From contig WJJT01000015.1 in the NCBI GenBank assembly GCA_014729555.1, positions 1-46,175 on the forward strand: a stretch of 46,175 bases of DNA. The letters are read 5' to 3'. This stretch comes from Candidatus Woesearchaeota archaeon. Lineage in GTDB: Archaea; Nanobdellota; Nanobdellia; Woesearchaeales; ARS49. Both the position numbers and the translations under genes were made by a program. Shown here in pieces: positions 18,188 to 29,782 of this stretch. Below the pieces are notes generated by a model. It had not been told where the DNA came from. It did not search any database and was given only the letters and a program-made list of their open reading frames with translations. Position 1 is the stretch's first letter; each line of letters starts with the position of its first letter.

Positions 18188-18610
18188 CTATATACTGCCT
18201 TTTTGCCTTGCACGTTCTTCATAGAAATCATATATTTTAGCTTGTTCTTCTGGCACAGAAACACCTAAATCCTCTGCCAGATCAGGAATAACAGTTTCCC
18301 TTAAATGCTTAATCCTTTCATCAGTAATAACCCCATGCTCATCCAGAATATCATAAGCAGACTGAACAGCAGAATCATAAGATATCTGCTCGTCATTTTG
18401 CCTTAAAACCTCTACAAGAGCAGTGTGAGCCTGCATGAAATGAATCCTGTCCATCCTGGCAGCAGCAATCAAAAGGCTTCCTGAATCAATACCACTGAAA
18501 TCCTCAGCACTGCCGCTGCTTGCAAGCCTTGCAACCTTTAAAGCCAAGCCAAAATCAGCACTAAGAATCTGCTCTGCATTTCTCACGTCAGCACTGGTAT
18601 AATTGGTCAT
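18188..18610 (-). CDS. Hypothetical helical protein
   Basis: 140 aa ORF in a minus-strand run; no family recognised. Confidence 0.6.
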   Translation of the reverse strand: MTNYTSADVRNAEQILSADFGLALKVARLASSGSAEDFSGIDSGSLLIAAARMDRIHFMQAHTALVEVLRQNDEQISYDSAVQSAYDILDEHGVITDERIKHLRETVIPDLAEDLGVSVPEEQAKIYDFYEERARQKGSI

Positions 18611-18644
18611 AAAAAATAATAAAAAGAAGATGATTTAAAAAGCT

Positions 18645-19331
18645 TTAGGCAGCCAGCTTTTCTTTTTCTGCATTTGCATCAAAAACCGCCTTTTCAAGAG
18701 CCTTTTCAGCCTTGCTTAGCTTTCTAACAGTCTGCTGATAAGCATTCCAGCTTGCATCAATTGTACTGGTCAGCTCTTTTGCAGCGTTTTTCTGCTCTTC
18801 AATCCTGTTCAAGACCTTGCCTGCTTTTTTCTTGAAATTCACAAACTCATCCCTGAATTTCAGGACTTTCATGTATACCAGGTTAAAAGCCTGGAAAGCC
18901 TCTGCCCTTGCATTTTTAAGCTCTGCAAGCCTTTCTGCCTGCTCGCCATATGCAGCAGCCTGCTGAGCACCAATCGCTCTTGTTGGCTCAGGCATTGCAG
19001 CTGCCTGCGTCTCTTTCTCAGTAATCCTTGACTTTTCAAACTCTGCAAACTTATCCGTCAGCTGAGCAAGTAATTTAGCATGCTTGTCCAACTCTTCCAT
19101 TGCCTTTGCAAGAGCCACTGCCCACTCTGCTTTTTTAATGGATATTGCATTGATCTTGTTAATCAGTGCTCTCTCCTGAGCAAAAAGATCTGTCTTTTTA
19201 GTCGTGACAAGAATATCATTAGCCTCTGCAAGAACAGTCTTCAGGTCCATCTTTAATTCTTCTGTGACAACCTTTCCGCCTTTACCAATCTTTTTCCTGA
19301 GCCAAGTCTTAATACGCTTAACCATTTTCAC
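18645..19331 (-). CDS. Coiled-coil hypothetical protein
   Basis: Long Ala/Lys/Glu-rich heptads; overlaps the upstream gene by 4 nt. Confidence 0.65.
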   Translation of the reverse strand: MKMVKRIKTWLRKKIGKGGKVVTEELKMDLKTVLAEANDILVTTKKTDLFAQERALINKINAISIKKAEWAVALAKAMEELDKHAKLLAQLTDKFAEFEKSRITEKETQAAAMPEPTRAIGAQQAAAYGEQAERLAELKNARAEAFQAFNLVYMKVLKFRDEFVNFKKKAGKVLNRIEEQKNAAKELTSTIDASWNAYQQTVRKLSKAEKALEKAVFDANAEKEKLAA

Positions 19332-19540
19332 ACCTTCCCAGCCAGATTCATTAATTTCTTGAGATTCTTCTCAATCTTCTGAATCTGCTTTTTAATCTCT
19401 TTTCTTGTCTTTTCCTGCTTGTGAAGAACATTCAAGTCCAGAGCATGCTTTGTGTACTTTTTTCCAATATCATGCAGTTCTTTAGCATGATGCTTTAGAG
19501 ATTTTTTCTTTTTCTTTGATTTTTTTGCCTTTTTTGCCAT
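19328..19540 (-). CDS. Small Lys-rich helical protein
   Basis: 70 aa, >35% Lys by eye; RBS gaggtgcg upstream; 4-nt overlap with the downstream coiled-coil gene. Confidence 0.55.
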   Translation of the reverse strand: MAKKAKKSKKKKKSLKHHAKELHDIGKKYTKHALDLNVLHKQEKTRKEIKKQIQKIEKNLKKLMNLAGKV

Positions 19541-19625
19541 TATTGCGCACCTCGTTTTTGAAAATAGGAATTATTCCATAGGTTAATTTTAAATTATATA
19601 AATATTTCGATGATACAAAAAGTAA

Positions 19626-19659
19626 TTAAATATCCAATTCACTAACTTCCTTGGCATGC
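19626..19659 (-). repeat. Second, synonymously recoded copy of the gyrB 3' end ([10 protein letters not shown]-stop)
   Basis: Minus strand GCATGCCAAGGAAGTTAGTGAATTGGATATTTAA vs the gyrB end GCATGCCAAGGAAGTTAGTGAGTTGGACATCTGA. Confidence 0.9.
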
Positions 19660-19779
19660 AAATTTTAGAAAAATTTGATTAAAGCGTTCTTTGTTCATCC
19701 TCAAGAAGCAATCTGTAGGATATTTGCTCACGCAAATATGTATTCAACTCTTCTCTTGTCTTCACAATGTCACGCAGAA

Positions 19780-22797
<3,018 letters not shown>

Positions 22798-23080
22798 TCA
22801 CCTCTATACATTTAGAAACGGCTGTTATTTATAAACCTTTTGTTTGAATTCACTGGTTAGAGAGCTTCTAATGGCTGAATTCTTGAGAATTACATCGAGG
22901 ATAGAATATTGGTTTTCCCGGCTTTGCAGTTCTTATTAATTTTACAGGGAATCCTGGTAAAAATAGCAATATTTTTAATATTTAAAATAATTCTATTATT
23001 AACTTAATAGTGGTTACAAAAGCGAAAGGTTTAAATAGTAGTATTGCTTTAACTGGTGTAATCACAGGGGTGAAGACAAA

Positions 23081-23662
23081 ATGGCAAAAGACAAAGAAAA
23101 TACAAATTTACCAAAAGGATTCAGAAATATACCCAAAGTACTAGCAGTAGGATTGGTAACAGCTGTATCTTACATTCGCTATGAAGAGCTGGAAACAGAA
23201 TATCATGAAAAGCCAGCGCCAGAAATAAGTCAGACCTATGAAAGAGGCAATGACCTTGGTGACCTTGACTCTTTTCTTGAATCAGATGTGGAAAGCAATG
23301 CAGGCCCTGATGCAGAGCATATTTATGCAACAGAAAACATAAGAGGAACAAAGCAGTACAGAATCGCAAGAGAAGCACTGCAGCACCCTTATGCAGAATC
23401 TAATAACCCTGGAACACCTGCATGCACAAGCGATGTTCACAAAGAGATAGAAAGCCTTGAAGCAGAATTAACTGAGCACCTTAACAGTAATGATGACTCA
23501 GGCAGAACAGTTGAAATTGCAAAAAAACTGTTTGCATACAAACTGGCAATAGAAGATGCAGAAAAAGAAGAATCTCCTGAAAAAAAGAGAGAAAACTATG
23601 CAGGAGTTTTTAAGCTTCTGGAAACAGATGAAAACGGCAGGCAACACAAAAAAGGTGACTAA
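23081..23662 (+). CDS. Hypothetical protein
   Basis: Acidic helical ORF with RBS ggggtga and a TATA box upstream. Confidence 0.6.
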   Translation: MAKDKENTNLPKGFRNIPKVLAVGLVTAVSYIRYEELETEYHEKPAPEISQTYERGNDLGDLDSFLESDVESNAGPDAEHIYATENIRGTKQYRIAREALQHPYAESNNPGTPACTSDVHKEIESLEAELTEHLNSNDDSGRTVEIAKKLFAYKLAIEDAEKEESPEKKRENYAGVFKLLETDENGRQHKKGD

Positions 23663-23665
23663 AAA

Positions 23666-24025
23666 ATGATACCCGACAGAGAGACACAAAACGAATACAT
23701 CCTGGCAACAGTGGGAAGACTTGTTATGGGAGAATGGGGCCAGATGATGGAGAACATAAGATGCTTTTATGAAACAGGAACAGTTGTTTCTGACCCTGCA
23801 GCGAGGATAAGAAAACAGCATCTTGCGCCTGATTATGCAGGAAAGCCAGAAGGAAATGACTTTGCTCCTGCAATTGAGGATGCACTAGCAGAAGGACAGT
23901 CATTTGACAGAAAAGACCCCTTGTTCAAGGCATACTTGCTGAGAAAGCTTAAACAAGACAACCCAATTGAAAAATTAGCAGATGATATGCTTTATGCATC
24001 TTTAAAACACTCTGCATCTGCTTAA
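23666..24025 (+). CDS. Hypothetical protein
   Basis: Follows the previous ORF by 3 nt, same codon style. Confidence 0.55.
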   Translation: MIPDRETQNEYILATVGRLVMGEWGQMMENIRCFYETGTVVSDPAARIRKQHLAPDYAGKPEGNDFAPAIEDALAEGQSFDRKDPLFKAYLLRKLKQDNPIEKLADDMLYASLKHSASA

Positions 24026-24126
24026 ACTTTTTCTTTTACAATCAAAATGAAAGGAAAATACGACGCAGGCCTTTGTTTGAGTGTGCTATTACCACTAATC
24101 AATGCTAAAAAAGGAAAACTTTAAAA

Positions 24127-24966
24127 ATGACAAAGCCTAAATATGATTTTGGAATGAAACTGGACGAAATAGGGGAGCTATTACTTTCTGGTAGCTGGAA
24201 TGTTGAAGAAGCAAAGAGTTCTCAGATAGACATAATTCCAGAAGCAGGCCTGATAAGAAAAATAAAAGAAAGAACACTTGACAAGACAGTATTTGAAGTC
24301 TTTGCCACAGTATTCATGTCAGAACTGTTAAAGAAGCACAACGAATTACTTAGGAATGCGGATTTCACACTTTACTCGCCGCAAGCAATCAGGTTTGAAT
24401 ACGGAAACCAGGAAGGAACCTCAATGATATCAAGAATATACCAGTTTTTCTGCCCAGGCATGCCTCTCAATAAAATCAAAAACATAAAGGAAAAAGACTA
24501 TCTTGTAGGACAGGATCCTGTAAGAATAGAAGAAAGAGTAACATACCTTTCAGGGGTGCTTGCAGAAATATTCCTTAAAGAAGGAGTAATACACGGCGAC
24601 CCTAACCTGAGACACTTCTTCCTGCTTCCCAGAAAAACAGAACTAAAAGACGTGAACAGGGATGATGTAATCTATACAATCGCGCCAAGAAACGGAATGG
24701 GCGTAATTGACGTAGAGAGCGCAAGACTGGAAGGGCCATATTCTGAAGGCACAGTAGCAGACATAGAAAAATTCAAGAAAAGACTTTTCGGCAGGTTCAA
24801 CACTCCAAAAGCACAGGAATACTTTGACAAAGGCGCAAGCCTGGTGAAAGCATCAGATTTCAGGGCAGCACAGTTTGCAAAAGAACTTGCAAAAAACATA
24901 TTCGCATCAAGATTCACAAATGTCCAAGACGTTGACATGGAAACAGGAAAAATAGCTTACAGATAG
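24127..24966 (+). CDS. Divergent protein-kinase-like fold protein
   Basis: VIHGDPNLRHFFLL resembles an HGDxxxxN catalytic loop, followed by GMGVIDVESARLEG resembling the metal-binding D[FIV] segment. Confidence 0.5.
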   Translation: MTKPKYDFGMKLDEIGELLLSGSWNVEEAKSSQIDIIPEAGLIRKIKERTLDKTVFEVFATVFMSELLKKHNELLRNADFTLYSPQAIRFEYGNQEGTSMISRIYQFFCPGMPLNKIKNIKEKDYLVGQDPVRIEERVTYLSGVLAEIFLKEGVIHGDPNLRHFFLLPRKTELKDVNRDDVIYTIAPRNGMGVIDVESARLEGPYSEGTVADIEKFKKRLFGRFNTPKAQEYFDKGASLVKASDFRAAQFAKELAKNIFASRFTNVQDVDMETGKIAYR

Positions 24967-25017
24967 ATTTCTAATTTTCACAGCACCTTTATAAACAAAG
25001 CTTAACTGAATACAACC

Positions 25018-25629
25018 ATGAATCTTTCTGAAAAAGCAATGGAAGAGGCAAATCCTTTTGTTTTAGAGTATTTTCAAGACCCAAACTTATTCCCTGCACT
25101 GCCAGAGGAAATAAGGAATTCTGAAGAAAGACTGACTGAAATCATTCAAAACACAAGCAGATTCTCTGATTTAATTTACAAAGAAAGACAAAAAAGATGG
25201 TCTGGAGATTTAACAGGCCTGCTTGGAGAAGAGGTTCCTGTTCCTGAGACAGAGCATGCAGACGGGAGAACAAGAAGAGCTGAAACAGGATACAGAGTGA
25301 ATGTTGATTATTTACAAGCAATAGGTATCGATCCCTCAAAAGTATTATTCTTCAGGCTGACACAGCCTTCTGACGAGCCAAAACCAGAATATTACTGGAC
25401 AAGCGATTATTTTGAGGCATTAAGAGGATTAACTGTTGAAGTTCCTGAAGAACAGAGAGACAATGCAGTAATTTTAGTTTCTGATCTAGCAATAATCAAT
25501 GAAAATAAAGGCCTGATACAAGACGTGAATGACGACCAAGGGCTTTCTGTCAGGCAGATAGGCACAGGGCCATTTGGCCAAGAGAAAGCAATCGCAAGAT
25601 TCAAGCCAGACTCTTGCTTGCATGACTAA
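25018..25629 (+). CDS. Hypothetical protein
   Basis: 203 aa soluble ORF with TATA CTTTATAAAC upstream. Confidence 0.6.
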   Translation: MNLSEKAMEEANPFVLEYFQDPNLFPALPEEIRNSEERLTEIIQNTSRFSDLIYKERQKRWSGDLTGLLGEEVPVPETEHADGRTRRAETGYRVNVDYLQAIGIDPSKVLFFRLTQPSDEPKPEYYWTSDYFEALRGLTVEVPEEQRDNAVILVSDLAIINENKGLIQDVNDDQGLSVRQIGTGPFGQEKAIARFKPDSCLHD

Positions 25630-25677
25630 TCTGAAATCACATTAACTTTTTAAATAAAAACACTTTTTTGGTGAAAT

Positions 25678-26031
25678 ATGGAATTAATATCAACAATGGG
25701 CTGGAACCACATAGCAATCAAAAGAAAAGGATTGCGCGACATATGGTTTAATCACAACCGTGACTTTTATATCATTTACCTTGATGACACAGAAGAGCCA
25801 GAGACCTGCAGAATAGCAAGAATGGGCAGGGAATCCAGCACCACTGAAGGAGCATATACACTCTCAAAAAAAGAAGCAAAAGACTTTCTTAAAGCCCTTG
25901 AAGACGGCACAGGATATTCTGACAAAAACATAAACCTAATGCCAGAGCACAGGCACGAAATTTTTGAACTAGACAAGGTAATGGACAGAATCTGGAGTGC
26001 AATGGAGCACTATAAAGGAGGAAAAGAATGA
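25678..26031 (+). CDS. Hypothetical protein
   Basis: 117 aa ORF; overlaps the next gene by 4 nt (ATGA). Confidence 0.6.
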   Translation: MELISTMGWNHIAIKRKGLRDIWFNHNRDFYIIYLDDTEEPETCRIARMGRESSTTEGAYTLSKKEAKDFLKALEDGTGYSDKNINLMPEHRHEIFELDKVMDRIWSAMEHYKGGKE

Positions 26032-26456
26032 GCAAAACACCAGAAGAAGCATATGGCCAATTAAAGCATTTGACAAGCAGAGCAATAGAACTTTCAAGAG
26101 CAGGAAACCTAAATGAACTAGGGCCTACATTAAGCAGAATGGAAGAAACTTACAAAACCATACAATCACAAGACCCTTATTTAAAGACAATACAGGCAAC
26201 AGCCAGAGAATTTGGAGAAGGGCCGCTGGCCATCAGAGTGCTTGCATATTCTGCTGACACCAACATACTTGCAGCAGAGGCACACCTTGCTGCAGCTGAA
26301 AACGCACTAGAAGCAGGAGACATGGATGCAGCAAGAAATGCTTATGCACAGATAGCTCCTGGAGCAGATTTAAGAAAATATGTTAATGCACGACCCTTTA
26401 AAAAGCATGACCTTAAAACACGTGCAGAAGCTCTTGATGAAAAATTTGCTGTATAA
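26028..26456 (+). CDS. Hypothetical helical (TPR-like?) protein
   Basis: Ala-rich helical repeats; coupled to the upstream gene. Confidence 0.55.
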   Translation: MSKTPEEAYGQLKHLTSRAIELSRAGNLNELGPTLSRMEETYKTIQSQDPYLKTIQATAREFGEGPLAIRVLAYSADTNILAAEAHLAAAENALEAGDMDAARNAYAQIAPGADLRKYVNARPFKKHDLKTRAEALDEKFAV

Positions 26457-26471
26457 TTTTTTTCTCTTCTT

Positions 26472-26741
26472 TTACAATCCAAATGCTTTCTCAAACTCGC
26501 GCATCTGGCGCATCTTTTCAAGAAATTCAGAGCCTTTATCAGTGATAATCAAATAAGAACAGTTCTTGTTTTTTACTTTCTTAACCATTTCAGTCTTTAA
26601 CAAGTCCTCAAGATAAAGCTTAAGCTGATTATGAGACAGATTAGCCTTATACATAAGGTGTGTCTGCCGTATCCTCCCTCCTTTGTTCTGGATAGAATCC
26701 AGCATGTCATTTATTATGTTTGCGCGACTTCTTCTTGCCAT
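26472..26741 (-). CDS. Winged-helix transcriptional regulator (archaeal COG3432-like)
   Basis: IINDMLDSIQNKGGRIRQTHLMYKANLSHNQLKLYLEDLLKTEMVKKVKNKNCSYLIITDKGSEFLEKM. Confidence 0.85.
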   Translation of the reverse strand: MARRSRANIINDMLDSIQNKGGRIRQTHLMYKANLSHNQLKLYLEDLLKTEMVKKVKNKNCSYLIITDKGSEFLEKMRQMREFEKAFGL

Positions 26742-27423
26742 TGTACATTACCATTATAAAAGCAATCAACAGTATCAAAAAACCAATCAACTGAGCAATC
26801 TGTGCAACAATGTAGATATTAGTGTATAACCTAACAGGCATGAACAACACCTGGCTCAGGGCCAGGACACAGAAACTTATGAAAAGCAGTTTTGTTGATT
26901 TTCTCTTGTTTGACTTGTAAATCAAATAATACCTGTAAGCAATGCCCATCAGCATCACCAAGGCAGTCAGGTGAAAAATGAAATAACTAAAATTACTGAA
27001 AATAGTGGTTATGATTATGAAGTATAATATAAACAAGTGATTCATTGTAGACTTTCTGTTCAATACCACATACAGGATATATAGTCCCAGAAGCAGGAAC
27101 AGGTAATGCGCCAAATGCCCTGCAACAAACAAGACCTTTTCAGTGTAAATTGTTTTGAAGGTCACATCTAAAATACCAACCTGCTTGACCTTGATAATCT
27201 CATAAATGACTGTAATATCTGTGACCATCCTCCAGAGAAAAGAGACAGCCAAAAGAATGAATGAAACAGCAAAAAACAAGTAACTCTTGTTCTCCTGCTT
27301 TTTAAAAAAATAAGACCTGAGGCTGAATGCTGCAATAAGCAATAAAACAAGTACATTAAAGCCGTGAATGAAAATATCCTTTGACGCAAACCAATCAGGC
27401 GCAAACATGACTTGAGTTACCAT
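26707..27423 (-). CDS. Polytopic (~7 TM) membrane protein, overlapping the wHTH gene
   Basis: Multiple hydrophobic segments; 35-nt overlap with the downstream wHTH gene. Confidence 0.75.
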   Translation of the reverse strand: MVTQVMFAPDWFASKDIFIHGFNVLVLLLIAAFSLRSYFFKKQENKSYLFFAVSFILLAVSFLWRMVTDITVIYEIIKVKQVGILDVTFKTIYTEKVLFVAGHLAHYLFLLLGLYILYVVLNRKSTMNHLFILYFIIITTIFSNFSYFIFHLTALVMLMGIAYRYYLIYKSNKRKSTKLLFISFCVLALSQVLFMPVRLYTNIYIVAQIAQLIGFLILLIAFIMVMYNGKKKSRKHNK

Positions 27424-27455
27424 ACAGAGGATACAGAAGATTTTGCTTTATAAAG

Positions 27456-27501
27456 CTTGTGATATTTTTGCCTGTACAAGCATTTCACAGGGTATTAATA
27501 A
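27456..27501 (+). promoter_or_regulatory. Conserved cis element copy 1 (TTGTGATAT...GCCTGTA...TTTCACAG...TTAATAA)
   Basis: Shares ~80% identity with 27679-27724; TGTGA/TCACA inverted arms just upstream of a TATA-like box. Confidence 0.6.
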
Positions 27502-27535
27502 ATGGATGTCTATAGGGCCATATAGAGGTGATATA

Positions 27536-27652
27536 ATGCACTACCTGAACAAAGAGCTCACAAATAGACTTGGATTAAAGGAATCTGAGATTGATTTCTT
27601 GATTTGGCTGAGAATAAAAGAGGAAATACATGGATTCAAGAAATTACATTAA
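27536..27652 (+). CDS. Micro-ORF A (38 aa): MHYLNKELTNRLGLKESEIDFLIWLRIKEEIHGFKKLH
   Basis: RBS gaggtga; preceded by the conserved cis element; shares an E(I/V)x(F/Y)LxxLxxKE pattern with micro-ORF B. Confidence 0.55.
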   Translation: MHYLNKELTNRLGLKESEIDFLIWLRIKEEIHGFKKLH

Positions 27653-27678
27653 CAACGGCCTTTTTTCCCTTTTTAAAT

Positions 27679-27724
27679 CTTGTGATATAAGGGCCTGTAA
27701 CAGCCTTTCACAGTGTATTTATAA
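27679..27724 (+). promoter_or_regulatory. Conserved cis element copy 2
   Basis: CTTGTGATATAAGGGCCTGTAACAGCCTTTCACAGTGTATTTATAA aligned to copy 1. Confidence 0.6.
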
Positions 27725-27758
27725 GGGCTTTACTTTCAAAGCAAAGAGGTGAAACAAA

Positions 27759-27866
27759 ATGTTCAAAGACAAAACACTCAACATGCTTCCTGTAATGCAC
27801 AGGTATGAAGTATCATATCTCAGGGTGCTTGGGGCAAAAGAGCAAAGAAAAAGGCACTGGTGCTAA
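27759..27866 (+). CDS. Micro-ORF B (35 aa): MFKDKTLNMLPVMHRYEVSYLRVLGAKEQRKRHWC
   Basis: RBS gaggtga; TTTATAAG box upstream; not in the supplied ORF track (below length cut-off). Confidence 0.5.
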   Translation: MFKDKTLNMLPVMHRYEVSYLRVLGAKEQRKRHWC

Positions 27867-28531
27867 TTTTTTATCAATATCCCCATACCACCCCATTCAT
27901 CATCATCTGGATCAATTATTTCTTTATGCTCATACTTATCCTTTATCTCATTCCAGAACCTGTCAACCTGGCACTCTGGAGCAGTTGCGTGCTTACAGAT
28001 GTCATGGAAGATTATAATACCGCCTTTAGCAACCACAGGCTCGTACAATTCAAAGTCTTTCTTAACACCTTCATAAGAATGGTCACCGTCAATGAACAAG
28101 ACATCTATAGGCTTGTCATCCAAATGGCTCATCAGGACTGTTTTAGTGTTTTCATCATGAGAATCCTCGCGCATGAAAAACAGCTTCTGGCCTAATTTAC
28201 CATACCTCCTGAACAAGCGGGTATCTTCTAATTCATAACCACCTCCAAAAGCCCCGCCAGGCAGGTCAATACTGACAATCTTTGCATCATTAGGAGCACA
28301 CTGGCACAAGACATAAAATGTTCCGCCGGCAGCAGTGCCGATCTCAACAACATTCTTCATAGGCCTGTCCTTTAGAAACTTTATAAGCTTGTGAAGCTCG
28401 TATAATTTCTGCATAGCACCCCTGTTCATAGCCTCTTTAGCAAGACGCAATTCAGGAGAATCATCCAGGTAAACATCTTCACCTAAGTCAATCTCAGTGG
28501 TCATTGAGAATTCTGCGTTGTTATTTTCCAT
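27863..28531 (-). CDS. Class I SAM methyltransferase (CmcI/Methyltransf_24-like)
   Basis: VVEIGTAAGGTFYVL, IVSIDLPGGAFGGGY, IDVLFIDGDHSYEGVKKDFELY, GGIIIFHDI. Confidence 0.88.
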   Translation of the reverse strand: MENNNAEFSMTTEIDLGEDVYLDDSPELRLAKEAMNRGAMQKLYELHKLIKFLKDRPMKNVVEIGTAAGGTFYVLCQCAPNDAKIVSIDLPGGAFGGGYELEDTRLFRRYGKLGQKLFFMREDSHDENTKTVLMSHLDDKPIDVLFIDGDHSYEGVKKDFELYEPVVAKGGIIIFHDICKHATAPECQVDRFWNEIKDKYEHKEIIDPDDDEWGGMGILIKN

Positions 28532-28550
28532 AAAAAACCAAAAAACATGT

Positions 28551-28802
28551 TTACTTTAAATGTTTTGCGCCATTTTTTGCCTGTTTCCTAATCCAGCCAA
28601 ACCACTTGATATTATCAACGATCAACTCACCAATAATTGCAAAAGGGATTGTTATTGCAAGAACAATAACAAACAAATGCCAGGTAATATGCGCATCAGT
28701 GGCAAACCAGATAGCCAAAAGATCCTCTGTAATGCCAAGAACAATACCAAAAATCAAGAACTCCAGGAAAACCTCTAATCTTTTTCTTGTCCTCTTTTTC
28801 AT
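28551..28802 (-). CDS. Small two-TM membrane protein
   Basis: Hydrophobic 83 aa ORF with charged ends. Confidence 0.6.
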   Translation of the reverse strand: MKKRTRKRLEVFLEFLIFGIVLGITEDLLAIWFATDAHITWHLFVIVLAITIPFAIIGELIVDNIKWFGWIRKQAKNGAKHLK

Positions 28803-28927
28803 GCAGATAGATTTTCTAATGGGTTATATAAATTTTGCTATGCTTTGCAAGGCAGCACTGCTAAAAGGGAAAATGTTTTAAATGAGCGCCTTACACTAAC
28901 TAAAAACAGTATAGTGAGGTTGATAAT

Positions 28928-29245
28928 ATGAAAGTAAGTGATCTGAAAGACAAGACACAGGTTGATGAAATAACGCTTAAGATAGTTGAGAAAGAAGAGC
29001 CAAAAGATGTCCGCGGCGGAACACTGAAGATGTGCAACTGCACTGCAGAGGATGACACAGGAAAAGTTACTGTGACACTCTGGCAGGCAGACGTCGACAA
29101 AGTCAATGTCGGGGATACCATCAAGATAACAAAAGGATGGGCACAGGACTATCAAGGCAAACTGCAGGTCTCCTCAGGAAGGTTTGGGCAGCTTGAGGTT
29201 GTTGGCGGCTCTGAAGAGGCTCCAAAAGAAGAATCTGCTGAATAA
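28928..29245 (+). CDS. OB-fold single-stranded nucleic-acid-binding protein (archaeal SSB/RPA/SOSS-B-like)
   Basis: MKVSDLKDKTQVDEITLKIVEKEEP...DDTGKVTVTLWQADVDKVNVGDTIKITKGWAQDYQGKLQVSSGRFGQLEVV. Confidence 0.9.
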   Translation: MKVSDLKDKTQVDEITLKIVEKEEPKDVRGGTLKMCNCTAEDDTGKVTVTLWQADVDKVNVGDTIKITKGWAQDYQGKLQVSSGRFGQLEVVGGSEEAPKEESAE

Positions 29246-29310
29246 TTTTTTTATTTTTGTTTATATTGTATATATCTACTTTTTTAAGGTGCTAACTTCT
29301 ATTTTTCTGC

Positions 29311-29670
29311 ATGATAAAGCAAAAGAGCAAGATTCATGGATTGGGGATATTTGCTGATAGGCAAATAACAGAAGGAGAGGAATTTTATAAGATTCCCATA
29401 GATATTATATTTTTTCATAATACTCCTGGAGCAGCACATATTGGTGATGGCCTCTATGTTTTTGATGAAAAAGTGCTTAAATGGGTAAACCACTCCTGCG
29501 AGCCTAATTCTGCAATAGATTTAGGCAAAACAGTGCTTTATGCACTTCGTGAAATTGCATCAGGAGAGGAAATAACAGTGGATTATGACAAAACAGAGGC
29601 AGAAGGAGATAAAATACCTTGCAACTGCGGCAGCAGGCTCTGTAGGGGTTATTTCACTGGGTTGGCTTGA
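29311..29670 (+). CDS. SET-domain protein (lysine methyltransferase-like) with post-SET cysteines
   Basis: IHGLGIFADRQITEGEE, WVNHSCEPN, EEITVDYD, CNCGSRLCRGYF. Confidence 0.93.
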   Translation: MIKQKSKIHGLGIFADRQITEGEEFYKIPIDIIFFHNTPGAAHIGDGLYVFDEKVLKWVNHSCEPNSAIDLGKTVLYALREIASGEEITVDYDKTEAEGDKIPCNCGSRLCRGYFTGLA

Positions 29671-29711
29671 TTTCTGGAATTTTACCCACAAAAACGGAAC
29701 CTTTATATAGT

Positions 29712-29733
29712 ATAATGAATTATAATTCATTAT
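29712..29733. promoter_or_regulatory. 22-bp perfect palindrome ATAATGAATTATAATTCATTAT (operator) next to a second inverted repeat TTGAAT-AATG-ATTCAA (29740-29755)
   Basis: Immediately 3' of TATA CTTTATATAG, upstream of the 29783 operon. Confidence 0.75.
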
Positions 29734-29782
29734 TAGATATTGAATAATGATTCAAATCGACCATGAAGAGCCGGTTTGAGGG

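Noticed and set aside
24048-24125. 25-aa ORF MKGKYDAGLCLSVLLPLINAKKGKL
   Set aside because: No clear RBS, no conservation evidence and chance length; not called as CDS.
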